Shown piece after piece: positions 26,547 to 34,866 of a stretch of 64,000 nucleotides of DNA. Below the pieces are notes generated by a model. The model was given only the letters and a program-made list of their open reading frames with translations, was not told the origin of the DNA and ran no database searches. This DNA is from Paenibacillus sp. HW567 (GTDB taxonomy: Bacteria > Bacillota > Bacilli > Paenibacillales > Paenibacillaceae), in the NCBI RefSeq assembly GCF_000374185.1, contig NZ_KB910518.1:1048546-1112545 (forward strand), given 5' to 3'. Position 1 is the stretch's first letter; every line of letters begins with the position of its first letter. The translations under genes were made by a program, and so were the position numbers.

Positions 26547-26686
26547 GGAATGGCCCAATGTCGCAATCCAATTATCGTCGTCATTCATACCTATATAATA
26601 GAAAGAGAACGTTTTCATGATGGCAGACAACCAGGAATGCATCTGGTAAAATAGGGGGGACGAGTCAAGGCGGGAGGAGAAGGAAC

Positions 26687-27919
26687 GTGCTGAGAAGGAG
26701 AAACTACTGGCTGCTGTTTGCTATTTTATTGCTGTCGTTGACAAGCCTGTCCCCCAGCATGGAGCTGGATACCCGTGACGATTCCCATCCGCTGAGAAAG
26801 CCGCTGAATCAATCGGAGCGGCCTGCTTCCGGTGATAAGGACAGTATCAAAAAGCTGAGTATCCGGGTGTCTCTAAGCAATGAGGAATTTAAGGAGCTGG
26901 AGCGGATCAGCAATAACTACAGTTTGTCCACGGGAGTTCAGGTCGTCCTGAGCAATGTGGACAGCGGAGATGCCGATGAGAAGCTGAAGCAGGATCTGAC
27001 AATTGGCGATAGTCCGGATATTGTGATGATCGACGGCCGCAGCATCAGTGATCTGGCAACCCGGGGATATTTGCTGCCGGTAGATATTTATCAGAGTCTA
27101 CCCGGAAGTGCGCCGCTAACTACGTTAATTCCTCAGATGCAATGGAATGGATATGACTGGGGAGTTCCGCTGGATATTGACCCCTATGTATTGGTGTACT
27201 CACCTCAGCGGCTCAGCGAGCTGGGCTTGACAGAGGTTCCGAGAAGCATGGAGCAGTGGAATGAGTTATTGAAGCGCATCCTTGAGCAGCAGGGCAAGGA
27301 ACGTTATCTGCTGGCAATGGATAGCCTTGATCCTTATGGCTACTCAGCAGTGCTGGAGAGTATGGGGGGCAACTTGCTGAACATTAATTCGGCTCTGCTG
27401 GAATGGACACAAAATGCAAGCCGCTATTTTTATCTGACAAGCCGCTATAATACAAGCATCTGGGATATGCTTCAGGATGGAAAGGTTGCGGTTGCGGCAC
27501 TCCCGCTCTCGGAGTGGCAGCAGCACGGGAATTCTACACTAGCTGCTGAAGCGCCGGTGGCCGCCGGAAGTAAAATGGGGTACCAAGCACTGTATAGCCG
27601 CTTTTTCGCTCTTCCGGCGCAATCCGCCGATCCTGAGACTGCTGTGAAATGGCTTGCTTATGTAACCTCAAGCACGGCACAGTTGGATTGGCTGGAGAAT
27701 ACAGGACGGTTGCCTGCCCTTGATGAGCTTTACCGCACCGGGCTGCCCGAGCGAACGAAGCTTCCTTTTGACGCCAAGCTGCTGCTTACTGAGGAAACCG
27801 CCATAAGCAAGGAGACAGCGGGAGGCTGGTCGGAGCTTACGGCGGCAGTCACCCTGCTGCTTACAGGGAAAGTCAATGCTGCCGGGTATGCCGCAGCTTT
27901 AGCCAAGGCTTCAGAATGA
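26687..27919 (+). CDS. Extracellular solute-binding protein-like protein (orphan)
   Basis: A 410-residue protein with an N-terminal hydrophobic segment (YWLLFAILLLSLTSLS) and then the fold pattern of sugar-type ABC binding proteins: KLSIRVSLSNEEFKELERI, DIVMIDGRSISDLATRGYLLPVD, WNGYDWGVPLDIDPYVLVYSPQRL. Unlike typical Gram-positive binding proteins it has no lipobox cysteine, so it may be released or held by the uncleaved segment. No permease or ATPase gene lies nearby. GTG start with GGGAGGAGAAGGAAC. The ligand is unknown. The 3' end overlaps the convergent gene by 9 bp. Confidence 0.82.
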   Translation: MLRRRNYWLLFAILLLSLTSLSPSMELDTRDDSHPLRKPLNQSERPASGDKDSIKKLSIRVSLSNEEFKELERISNNYSLSTGVQVVLSNVDSGDADEKLKQDLTIGDSPDIVMIDGRSISDLATRGYLLPVDIYQSLPGSAPLTTLIPQMQWNGYDWGVPLDIDPYVLVYSPQRLSELGLTEVPRSMEQWNELLKRILEQQGKERYLLAMDSLDPYGYSAVLESMGGNLLNINSALLEWTQNASRYFYLTSRYNTSIWDMLQDGKVAVAALPLSEWQQHGNSTLAAEAPVAAGSKMGYQALYSRFFALPAQSADPETAVKWLAYVTSSTAQLDWLENTGRLPALDELYRTGLPERTKLPFDAKLLLTEETAISKETAGGWSELTAAVTLLLTGKVNAAGYAAALAKASE

Positions 27920-29047
27920 GAGCGCAAGCTTCACATGGAGCACACCCGCTGCACTGCTCACATCGGTGGCACGCAGGAAAGAGATGATTTTCTCCGGATA
28001 AAAGCCTAAGTCGAAATCTTCCTCAAGCGCCTTACGGGTAGTATCCGGCAGCTTCAGTCCATTAAATACAACTTCATCGACATGGAACATCAGCGCGTTG
28101 ACCGGATCATTTTGAATCGTATAATGGCCGGTCAGCGTGAGTGACAACCCCCCGCTTTTTCCCGTTGCGGTAATCTCATTATCATTGAAATGGAATGCAA
28201 AGTCCTTGAACAATGAATTCTGCGCCACCAGGAACTCATTCAGATCCGCTTCCTTTAACGCCAGATTGTAAGTCATTCCTTTGCGCGTCAGCATCCCGTC
28301 ATGGCTTTGAACGAATTGCGGCAAATTCTTCATGGCCGACGACAAAGCTTTGAAATACGTTCTAACCTCATGGATGCCGATATTTTCCCAATACTTCGTA
28401 AATTCCTCCAGTAGAGCACTCATGCTTTCGGGATCACTGCTGCCCTGAATGCCGCCTTCGATCTCTGCGTTGAGCGCCGTAACCCGGGCCTTTTGTTCTT
28501 CCAGAGCCGTTTTGAGCTCCGCCAGCTCCTGTGAACTGCGCTGTGCCGCAGCTAACGTTGTTTTCAGCTTCTTATATTCCTTCTCATATTGAGACAGAAT
28601 GTCACGGTCACGTCCAATCACAATTTCATAATAATCATATAAAGCCAGCAGTCTGCCAATACTTTTTGCGGAGAGAACAGCCGTCAGCAATCCGTCCCTG
28701 TCGCCCATGTAATAAGAACGCACAATGGCACCGGCACGCTCCCGCTCTTCGGCTATTGCTGCTTTTTGCGATTCTGCCTGTTTCTCAAGCACAGACACCC
28801 TTGCTTCAAGCGTCTGCTGCTCAGCGCTTATGCGGGTGATCTCACGTTCAATTTCAGCCGAGGATAACGTCTGCTCCATCAGCTTGCGCGTCTCCTCATT
28901 ATCAGGCATAGCCGGGGGAGCGGCGTTCAGCTCTGTAACGGGATCGGCAGCGAGAAGGGCAGGGGGCGTCAGAGGCAGGATTGTGAAGCATACAAGGAAG
29001 ATCAGAACGGCAGACAATCGGCATCTATTATAACGGAAAAGCACCAC
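27911..29047 (-). CDS. Secreted coiled-coil protein, PcsB/CwlO-like N-terminus
   Basis: A 378-residue protein with a signal peptide (LSAVLIFLVCFTILPLT...LLAA). Residues ~50-205 form a long coiled coil (EIEREITRISAEQQTLEARV, LAELKTALEEQKARVTALNAE) interrupted by VRSYYMGDRDGLLTAVLSA, a segment type seen in PcsB/EnvC/CwlO-like division-hydrolase regulators. The C-terminal ~170 residues are not a recognised hydrolase domain. It could be a regulator of wall hydrolases or an uncharacterised envelope protein; I would not name it further. Confidence 0.75.
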   Translation of the reverse strand: MVLFRYNRCRLSAVLIFLVCFTILPLTPPALLAADPVTELNAAPPAMPDNEETRKLMEQTLSSAEIEREITRISAEQQTLEARVSVLEKQAESQKAAIAEERERAGAIVRSYYMGDRDGLLTAVLSAKSIGRLLALYDYYEIVIGRDRDILSQYEKEYKKLKTTLAAAQRSSQELAELKTALEEQKARVTALNAEIEGGIQGSSDPESMSALLEEFTKYWENIGIHEVRTYFKALSSAMKNLPQFVQSHDGMLTRKGMTYNLALKEADLNEFLVAQNSLFKDFAFHFNDNEITATGKSGGLSLTLTGHYTIQNDPVNALMFHVDEVVFNGLKLPDTTRKALEEDFDLGFYPEKIISFLRATDVSSAAGVLHVKLALSF

Positions 29048-29152
29048 ACCACCACCTTAGAAGGAATAGACAGGTATGTACTAATAATATGTTTACCTTT
29101 GTTAAAATATCATACCTGCATTCCATGTGGAAGACCTGCATAAACGCAAAAC

Positions 29153-29192
29153 AAAAAAACGGAGGCTCTCCTTAATGTAAGGAAGCATCCGT
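29153..29192 (-). terminator. Intrinsic terminator on the minus strand
   Basis: Read on the minus strand, ACGGATGCTTCCTT...AAGGAGAGCCTCCGT forms a long stem with a 5-nt loop (one mismatch, one bulge) followed by seven T. It lies just after the small minus-strand ORF, which supports a transcript there. Confidence 0.85.
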
Positions 29193-29193
29193 C

Positions 29194-29303
29194 TTAAATA
29201 TAAATGGTTATATATCCCCAAAAGATCAGGGCCATCTCCGTCAGATTCCCGGCAAAAGCCATGAGTCCGATCAAAAGCGTAAAAAAACCAGCACACGAAA
29301 CAT
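29194..29303 (-). pseudogene. Small membrane protein, possibly frameshifted at a T7 run
   Basis: From ATG 29303 the frame reads MFRVLVF and then stops; shifting by one base in the TTTTTTT run continues as TLLIGLMAFAGNLTEMALIF and ends at a stop next to the terminator. Joined, it is a ~35-residue hydrophobic peptide. A continuous alternative frame runs from 29400 to 29194 (68 residues) but its start lacks a ribosome-binding site and it begins upstream of the promoter. GGGAGGGGG lies 17 nt before ATG 29303, which is too far. It may be a decayed gene, a slippage-expressed gene or a sequencing homopolymer error. Confidence 0.4.
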
Positions 29304-29362
29304 GCGGTCGAAGAGAATATCCCCCTCCCAGTATAGTTCCGGCAATACATTCTATGACATTT

Positions 29363-29391
29363 ATTATACCTTCCGAAGCTAACCCTGTAAA
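29363..29391 (-). promoter_or_regulatory. SigA promoter on the minus strand
   Basis: TTTACA (29386-29391), 17 bp, TATAAT (29363-29368), read on the minus strand. Together with the terminator at 29153-29192 it defines a transcript of about 200 nt carrying the small membrane ORF or acting as an RNA. The rest of the gap 29048-29659 shows no other feature. Confidence 0.7.
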
Positions 29392-29659
29392 CGAATTCAT
29401 CGAAAAAAAGCTTAAATTACTGGAAAAATATGATTTTTATTATTGACACATGAACTTGGGATGAGAAAACAGAAATTATAGCACGCAGCAAGTATGAGGT
29501 TCCGTCAAAATGGAAATACAATTTAGTATCAAATAGATTCTATGAACTCTAATAGAGGCATAGAAATGGAGTAAGCAGCTTTTATCCTATTCACTATCCG
29601 GCGGAGCTGCCGGTTATGAAGATGGTTATTTCATGATGTTGTTAGGAGGGTTTGGCTTT

Positions 29660-30310
29660 ATGACAGCCGTTAGACAGGATGCTTGGAGCGCGGAAGATGA
29701 TTTGATACTAGCAGAAATAACGCTGCGTCATATCCGGGAGGGCAGCACACAGCTTGCAGCTTTTGAAGAGGTGGGTGAAAAAATCGGCAGAACCTCGGCG
29801 GCATGCGGATTTCGCTGGAACAGTTGTGTCCGCAAAAGCTATGAAGATGCAATCGGCATCGCCAAAGGCCAGCGCCAGAAGCGGAGTTATCTGAAAAAGC
29901 AGCCCGCCAGCAGAGGTGCTCAGGTAGCCGGCTTGATTCTCGGAGACATTGAAGAGGAATACGGGCGCAGCGAAGGACTTGGCGAAAATTCATTGTCTAT
30001 TGATGCGGTAATCCGCTTCTTAAGACAATGGAAAGGAAGTTTTCAGGAAGCTGGCCGCCAGCTCAAGATGCTCGAAAGGGATTTGCGAGAGAAAGAGGAT
30101 GAGCTGACTGAGCTTAGGGTGGAGAATGAAAGGTTATCCAAAGAGGTTAACCTTGCCCAGAGTGACTATCGAGTTGTGAACGACGATTACAAGGCTTTAA
30201 TTCAGATTATGGACCGTGCCCGAAGGCTCGCTTTTCTTAACGAAGAGGATGAAGAAATGAAGACGAGGTTCAAAATGGACGCGAACGGCAATCTGGAACG
30301 AATCGAATAA
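29660..30310 (+). CDS. RsfA family transcriptional regulator
   Basis: A 216-residue protein resembling B. subtilis RsfA/YlbO, a regulator made in the forespore under sigma F. The N-terminal Myb/SANT-like DNA-binding region reads QDAWSAEDDLILAEITLRHI with AACGFRWNSCVRK, and the C-terminal part is a coiled coil (AGRQLKMLERDLREKEDELTE onward, about residues 125-180). The ATG at 29660 follows TTAGGAGGGTTTGGCTTT; the frame opens at 29633. It lies upstream of the ketopantoate reductase gene, as ylbO lies before ylbQ in B. subtilis. Confidence 0.88.
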   Translation: MTAVRQDAWSAEDDLILAEITLRHIREGSTQLAAFEEVGEKIGRTSAACGFRWNSCVRKSYEDAIGIAKGQRQKRSYLKKQPASRGAQVAGLILGDIEEEYGRSEGLGENSLSIDAVIRFLRQWKGSFQEAGRQLKMLERDLREKEDELTELRVENERLSKEVNLAQSDYRVVNDDYKALIQIMDRARRLAFLNEEDEEMKTRFKMDANGNLERIE

Positions 30311-30326
30311 ATTCACAGGTTTCATC

Positions 30327-30370
30327 AACCCCGCATGCAGTGGCTCCTGGCCCGTTTGCGGGTTTTTTTT
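30327..30370 (+). terminator. Intrinsic terminator after the RsfA-type gene
   Basis: CCCGCA (30330-30335) pairs with TGCGGG (30357-30362), followed by eight T. Loop about 21 nt. Confidence 0.75.
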
Positions 30371-30466
30371 GCGTCCATACTCAATGCTCAGCTTTGCGAG
30401 GCTATTCTGCTTTTGCCGGAATGAAGATATAATTAGGAAAATTGCTGTGGAACGGCAGGTGCAGGC

Positions 30467-31447
30467 ATGAGGATAGATATAATCGGCGCGGGCTCACTGG
30501 GTCTGCTGCTGGCGGGGAAATTGATTAATGCCGGAACGGAAGTCAGGCTGTGGTGCCGGAGTGAAGAACAGTGCAGAAGGCTGGCCGAAGAAGGTTTAAC
30601 TGTTAGCTGCGAAGACGGGAGAAAAGCCATTCGGCTTAAGGGTACACGCTTTCAGGCAGCGCCCATAAGCAGGTTCGCTGAAACCGTACTTCAGGAGCCC
30701 GGCGACTGGTTGGCAATTACGCTGAAACAGAACATATTTCATCAAGCTTTGCCGGAGATACTGGCTCCCCTGCGGAACAGCAGACTTCACGCGGTTTGCT
30801 TTCAAAATGGCAACGGCCATTTGGAGCTGCTTCAGGAGCTGCTTCCTGAGGCTTCAATCTGGGCGGCAGTAACCACCGAGGCTGCGAAAAGGAAAACATT
30901 AACAGAGGTTATTCATGCAGGCAAAGGGGAAATATGTATAGGGAAACGGTCGGCCCCCAGACAGGAATCGCATAAAAATGCTCAAAATGAGGAGAATACC
31001 GCTGCAATTAGTTTGATTGAGGCCCTTACAGCAGCAGGATTCTACGCGTTGATGTCGAAAGAAGTGGATACCATGATTTACCGGAAGCTGCTCATCAATG
31101 CCGTAATCAATCCGCTAACGGCGATTTGGCGTATTCCGAACGGTGAACTGCCGGCTTCTGAAGAGCGTATGCAGTTAATGAAAGAGCTGTATACAGAAGC
31201 TATTCGCGTATATGATGCCTGCGGCATTGCTTATGCTGCTGATGCATGGGAGGGCATTCTTGAAGTTTGCCGGGCAACCTCGGGCAATATTTCGTCAATG
31301 CTTGCCGATGTGCTTGCTGCAAGAGCAACAGAAATCCGCTGGATTAACGGCAGCATTGTAGCGATGGCAGAAAGCGCTGGAATCACGGTCCCTTTACACC
31401 GCTGGATTTGCCGGTTGGTAGAAGGCATGAATGTGAAGGAGAGGTGA
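30467..31447 (+). CDS. panE: 2-dehydropantoate 2-reductase (ketopantoate reductase)
   Basis: A 326-residue NADPH-dependent reductase of pantothenate and CoA synthesis (ketopantoate to pantoate). The Rossmann start is MRIDIIGAGSLGLLLAGKL; the catalytic Lys and Asn lie in MIYRKLLINAVINPLTAIW, and PNGEL follows. It corresponds by position to ylbQ (panE) between rsfA and the bshC-mraZ region in B. subtilis. Some genomes carry several ApbA/PanE paralogues, so activity on other 2-oxoacids is possible. The ribosome-binding site is modest (CAGGTGCAGGC). Confidence 0.88.
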   Translation: MRIDIIGAGSLGLLLAGKLINAGTEVRLWCRSEEQCRRLAEEGLTVSCEDGRKAIRLKGTRFQAAPISRFAETVLQEPGDWLAITLKQNIFHQALPEILAPLRNSRLHAVCFQNGNGHLELLQELLPEASIWAAVTTEAAKRKTLTEVIHAGKGEICIGKRSAPRQESHKNAQNEENTAAISLIEALTAAGFYALMSKEVDTMIYRKLLINAVINPLTAIWRIPNGELPASEERMQLMKELYTEAIRVYDACGIAYAADAWEGILEVCRATSGNISSMLADVLAARATEIRWINGSIVAMAESAGITVPLHRWICRLVEGMNVKER

Positions 31448-31453
31448 GGCTGT

Positions 31454-31840
31454 TTGGAATTTCTGTGGAATTCGTTCACGCTGCTAAGCGTTATTCCGGT
31501 TATTCCTTTTTTGATTGTATATTTCATAGGGATAGGCCTCAAACAAGAGAAGAAGAAAACTTTTTTATTGGCTATGGATGTAACAACCTTGTTTTTATTT
31601 CTATCTGTATCCGCCTTATTTAATAACATTTTCAAATCGGGTTTTGGGTTCTATCTTATACTGCTTATTGTATTAATATGCGCTGGACTGATTGGAGGCG
31701 CCCAAAATCGCTTGAAAGGAAAAGTGGATGGGAAGCGGTTGCTTCGGGCAGTCTGGAGACTTTCCTTCTTATTCATGGGCATTGGATACGTTCTATTCAT
31801 GATCGTTGGCCTTATTAAGTACATATCACAAGCGATGTAA
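31454..31840 (+). CDS. DUF3397 membrane protein
   Basis: A 128-residue protein with four hydrophobic segments (for example VIPVIPFLIVYFIGIGL, FGFYLILLIVLICAGLIGG and LFMGIGYVLFMIVGLIKYI) separated by basic loops. It fits the DUF3397 family, of unknown function, found in Bacillales near panE and bshC. TTG start with GAGAGGTGAGGC upstream, 6 bp after panE, so the two are probably cotranscribed. Confidence 0.82.
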   Translation: MEFLWNSFTLLSVIPVIPFLIVYFIGIGLKQEKKKTFLLAMDVTTLFLFLSVSALFNNIFKSGFGFYLILLIVLICAGLIGGAQNRLKGKVDGKRLLRAVWRLSFLFMGIGYVLFMIVGLIKYISQAM

Positions 31841-31990
31841 TGTTCCATTGCTCCGGTAAAGCGTCAATGTCACAAAATTTTAAAGTTTTAAAAAAAAAGT
31901 GTTTTCAGAAAATATTGCTGTAGATTTTTTTGACCACTGGTTGTATAATCATAAACCATATACCACATTCTATTTAGGGGGAACTGCTAG

Positions 31991-33709
31991 ATGAAGAAGA
32001 GTAAAAGTCTATTGCTCATGATTGCATTGGTTCTCGTTATCGGCACAGTGCTTGCTGGCTGCGGCGGAAACAACAATGCAAACAAAGGCAACGATGCCGC
32101 GGCAACTAATGCGGGCAATGCAAGCACGAACACTGGCAATGCAAGTGGCGACGAGAAATTGGCTGCTGACCAAACGCTTAAAGTTAACCTGAGCGCAGAG
32201 CCACCTACATTCGACCCTGCACAAGCTCAAGACAATCAGGCACACACTGTCCTGCAAACTATGTATGAAGGCTTGACTCGTGTGAATGCTGAAACAGGCC
32301 AGGCTGAGCCAGGGATTGCCGAAAAATGGGATATTTCCGCTGACGGTCTGGTATATACGTTCCATCTGCGTGATGCCCAGTGGAGCAACGGCGATCCTGT
32401 AGAAGCTGCAGACTTTGTTCGTGCATGGAAACGCGTGCTGGACCCTGCGACAACTCCTGCGCCACCTTATGCTTATCAATTGTACTACCTAAAAAATGGT
32501 GAAGAGTTTAACACTAAGAAAGTTACAGATTTCAGTCAAGTAGGCGTGAAAGCTGTTGATGCGAAAACGGTGGAAGTTACGCTGAAATCGCCAACGCCTT
32601 ACTTCTTGGGATTGTTGTCCTTCTATACCTACTACCCTGTTCACAAATCCATTGAGGGTAATGATAAATGGGCAACAAGCAAAGACACTATGATTACAGA
32701 CGGACCATACACATTGACTGAATGGACTACAGGTCAAGCTATCCAAGTAACTAAGAATGACAAATACTGGGATGCAGCTTCCATTAAATTGAGCAAGATT
32801 GACTTCACTCTTGTTAACAGCGGCGCTACTGAATTGCTGAGCTACAAGAACGGTGAATTGGATCGTGCCGGTAACCCGAACGGTGAAATTCCATCCGAAC
32901 AGCTTCCTATCGTCAAAAAAGACTTCCCTAACGAGTTCGTTTCCAAAGGGATTGCTTCTACGTATTACTATGAGTTCAACACTACTGAGAAACCTTTCAG
33001 TAATGTCAAAATTCGTAAAGCACTGGCTATGTCAATCAACCGTCAAGCTTTGATTGATAACGTTACTTTGGGCGGACAGCTTCCTGCCTTTGGCTACGTG
33101 CCGCCAGGTATTGCTGGCGCCGACGGTGAATACCGCAGCGCTGTTAAAGACAGCTACTTCACTGAGGATGTTGAACAGGCTAAAACATTGCTTAAGGAAG
33201 GCCTGCAGGAAGAAGGTTTGACTGCACTTCCTCCAGTAGAACTGACTTACAACACAAGTGAGAACCACAAGAAAATTGCTCTTGCGATTGCTGACATGTG
33301 GAAAAATAACCTTGGTATTACTGTAAACACAGTGAACCAAGAGTGGGCTGTATTTATTGAAAACCGTCAACACCAGAATTTCCAGGTTGCTCGTGCCGGC
33401 TGGGTAGCCGACTACAATGATCCAATGACTTTCCTGGATATGTGGGTAACGGGCGGCGGTAACAATGATGCTGGTTATGCTAATCCTGAATATGACAAGT
33501 TGATTGCTGATGCGAAAGCAAGCTCTGATCTGGCTAAACGCCAAGAAGATTTTGCTGCTGCTGAGAAAATGCTGGTACAGGACGACATGGTTATCATGCC
33601 GATCTACTACTACACCAACAACTCCCTGACTAAAGAGTACCTCAAAGGTGTAACTCTTGACTTCAGTGGTGCAGTTGACTATACTCGCGCTTACCTGCTT
33701 GAGCACTAA
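31991..33709 (+). CDS. oppA: Oligopeptide ABC transporter, substrate-binding lipoprotein
   Basis: A 572-residue SBP family 5 (OppA-type) lipoprotein. The signal peptide ends in the lipobox LAGC (Cys24), followed by an Asn/Gly/Ala-rich linker. The family signature is in AEPPTFDPAQAQDNQ and LTRVNAETGQAEPGIAEKW, and the ligand-pocket regions in FEFNTTEKPFSNVKIRKALA-like sequence near the middle. It captures peptides for the OppBCDF importer that follows. TATAAT occurs at 31944 but no convincing -35. Codon use is clean and biased, suggesting high expression. Confidence 0.96.
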   Translation: MKKSKSLLLMIALVLVIGTVLAGCGGNNNANKGNDAAATNAGNASTNTGNASGDEKLAADQTLKVNLSAEPPTFDPAQAQDNQAHTVLQTMYEGLTRVNAETGQAEPGIAEKWDISADGLVYTFHLRDAQWSNGDPVEAADFVRAWKRVLDPATTPAPPYAYQLYYLKNGEEFNTKKVTDFSQVGVKAVDAKTVEVTLKSPTPYFLGLLSFYTYYPVHKSIEGNDKWATSKDTMITDGPYTLTEWTTGQAIQVTKNDKYWDAASIKLSKIDFTLVNSGATELLSYKNGELDRAGNPNGEIPSEQLPIVKKDFPNEFVSKGIASTYYYEFNTTEKPFSNVKIRKALAMSINRQALIDNVTLGGQLPAFGYVPPGIAGADGEYRSAVKDSYFTEDVEQAKTLLKEGLQEEGLTALPPVELTYNTSENHKKIALAIADMWKNNLGITVNTVNQEWAVFIENRQHQNFQVARAGWVADYNDPMTFLDMWVTGGGNNDAGYANPEYDKLIADAKASSDLAKRQEDFAAAEKMLVQDDMVIMPIYYYTNNSLTKEYLKGVTLDFSGAVDYTRAYLLEH

Positions 33710-33768
33710 GATACAGTCTCTAGCAGCTAAATTGAATAGTTAGCCGTCTGAAGTTAGCCTTACGCTTC

Positions 33769-33808
33769 GGGATATATATGTGGAGTTCCATATATATCCC
33801 TTTTTTTT
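33769..33808 (+). terminator. Strong terminator between oppA and oppB
   Basis: GGGATATATATG-8 nt-CATATATATCCC, a perfect 12-bp stem, followed by eight T. It sits inside the opp operon and would give more oppA than oppBCDF transcript. Confidence 0.88.
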
Positions 33809-33924
33809 GCATTTTCGGCTTTTTGTCTAGGCCGCTCTGGTTTACAAAAATAGAAAATGGACAAAAGTCTGATTTTTTCATAAAATCAAATTATGTGTCT
33901 AAAAAAATGTCGAAGGAGGTGTTG

Positions 33925-34863
33925 ATGGGGATGGTTCGTTATATTGCAAATAAGTTTTTCTACATGCTCGTATCGCTGTTTGTACTAATATCAGCGACTT
34001 TTTTTCTGATGAAAGCTATTCCGGGGGACCCGTTTACTTCTGAAAAGAAGGTTCCGGCGGAAATTAAAGCGCGTTTATATGAGCAATATGGTTTGGACAA
34101 GCCGCTCTATCATCAGTATTTCAAGTATTTGGGTGAAGTTGCCCAGGGTGATTTGGGTGTGTCGATGAAACGTCTGAATCAGGATGTAACGCATTTGATT
34201 GGACAGACTTTTTCAGCGTCCTTGAAGCTGGGAGTTGTCGCAATTATCGTGTCGGTTATTGTTGGGGTCATTCTCGGCATGCTGGCGGCACTATACCACC
34301 GCAAATTTATTGATAGCGCTGCAATGGTGCTGGCGGTGCTGGGGATTGCGGTTCCGAGCTTTGTTGTCGCGTCTTTGCTCCAATATGTATTTGCCTACAA
34401 ATTCAGCATTTTTCCGGTCTCAGGCTTCAAAGGACCCATGTATTATTTCCTTCCGGTAGCGGCGCTTTCGGCCCAGCCGATAGCCTTCATAGCCCGTTTG
34501 ACCCGTTCCAGCATGCTGGAGGTTTTGCATGCTGATTACATTAAGACCGCTAAGGCTAAAGGCCTAAGCTGGATCGCTATTCTGAGCCGTCACGTTCTGC
34601 GCAACGGAATTTTGCCGATTGTGACTTACATGGGACCAATGACCGCTAACATTGTAACCGGTTCTGTAGTTATTGAGCAGATTTTTGGTATCGGCGGTAT
34701 CGGCAAGCAGTTTGTGGAGGCCATTGGTGTCCGTGATTATACCGTAATTATGGGGATTACTATTTTTTACGGTGTTCTGCTCATGTTGGCCCGCTTTATT
34801 ACAGACATAGCTTATGTGCTTGTAGATCCGCGGATCAAACTAACTGGAGGAAAGGAGGGCTAA
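33925..34863 (+). CDS. oppB: Oligopeptide ABC transporter, permease OppB
   Basis: A 312-residue permease with six membrane segments. MLVSLFVLISATFFLMKAIPGDPF starts the typical OppB/DppB N-terminus (first segment and GDPF motif). The EAA cytoplasmic loop reads ADYIKTAKAKGLSWIAIL. The frame is open from 33778 across the terminator, but AAGGAGG at 33913 selects ATG 33925, or ATG 33931 two residues later. It forms the channel with OppC. Confidence 0.94.
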   Translation: MGMVRYIANKFFYMLVSLFVLISATFFLMKAIPGDPFTSEKKVPAEIKARLYEQYGLDKPLYHQYFKYLGEVAQGDLGVSMKRLNQDVTHLIGQTFSASLKLGVVAIIVSVIVGVILGMLAALYHRKFIDSAAMVLAVLGIAVPSFVVASLLQYVFAYKFSIFPVSGFKGPMYYFLPVAALSAQPIAFIARLTRSSMLEVLHADYIKTAKAKGLSWIAILSRHVLRNGILPIVTYMGPMTANIVTGSVVIEQIFGIGGIGKQFVEAIGVRDYTVIMGITIFYGVLLMLARFITDIAYVLVDPRIKLTGGKEG

Positions 34864-34866
34864 AAA

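Noticed and set aside
29102..29350. 82-codon minus-strand frame at 29102-29350
   Set aside because: It runs straight through a strong minus-strand terminator and encodes a Cys/Arg-rich sequence without domain features.
31915..31949. Promoter upstream of oppA (TTGACC, TATAAT)
   Set aside because: TATAAT is good, but TTGACC lies only 8 bp before it and TTGCTG is 23 bp away; no acceptable pair.
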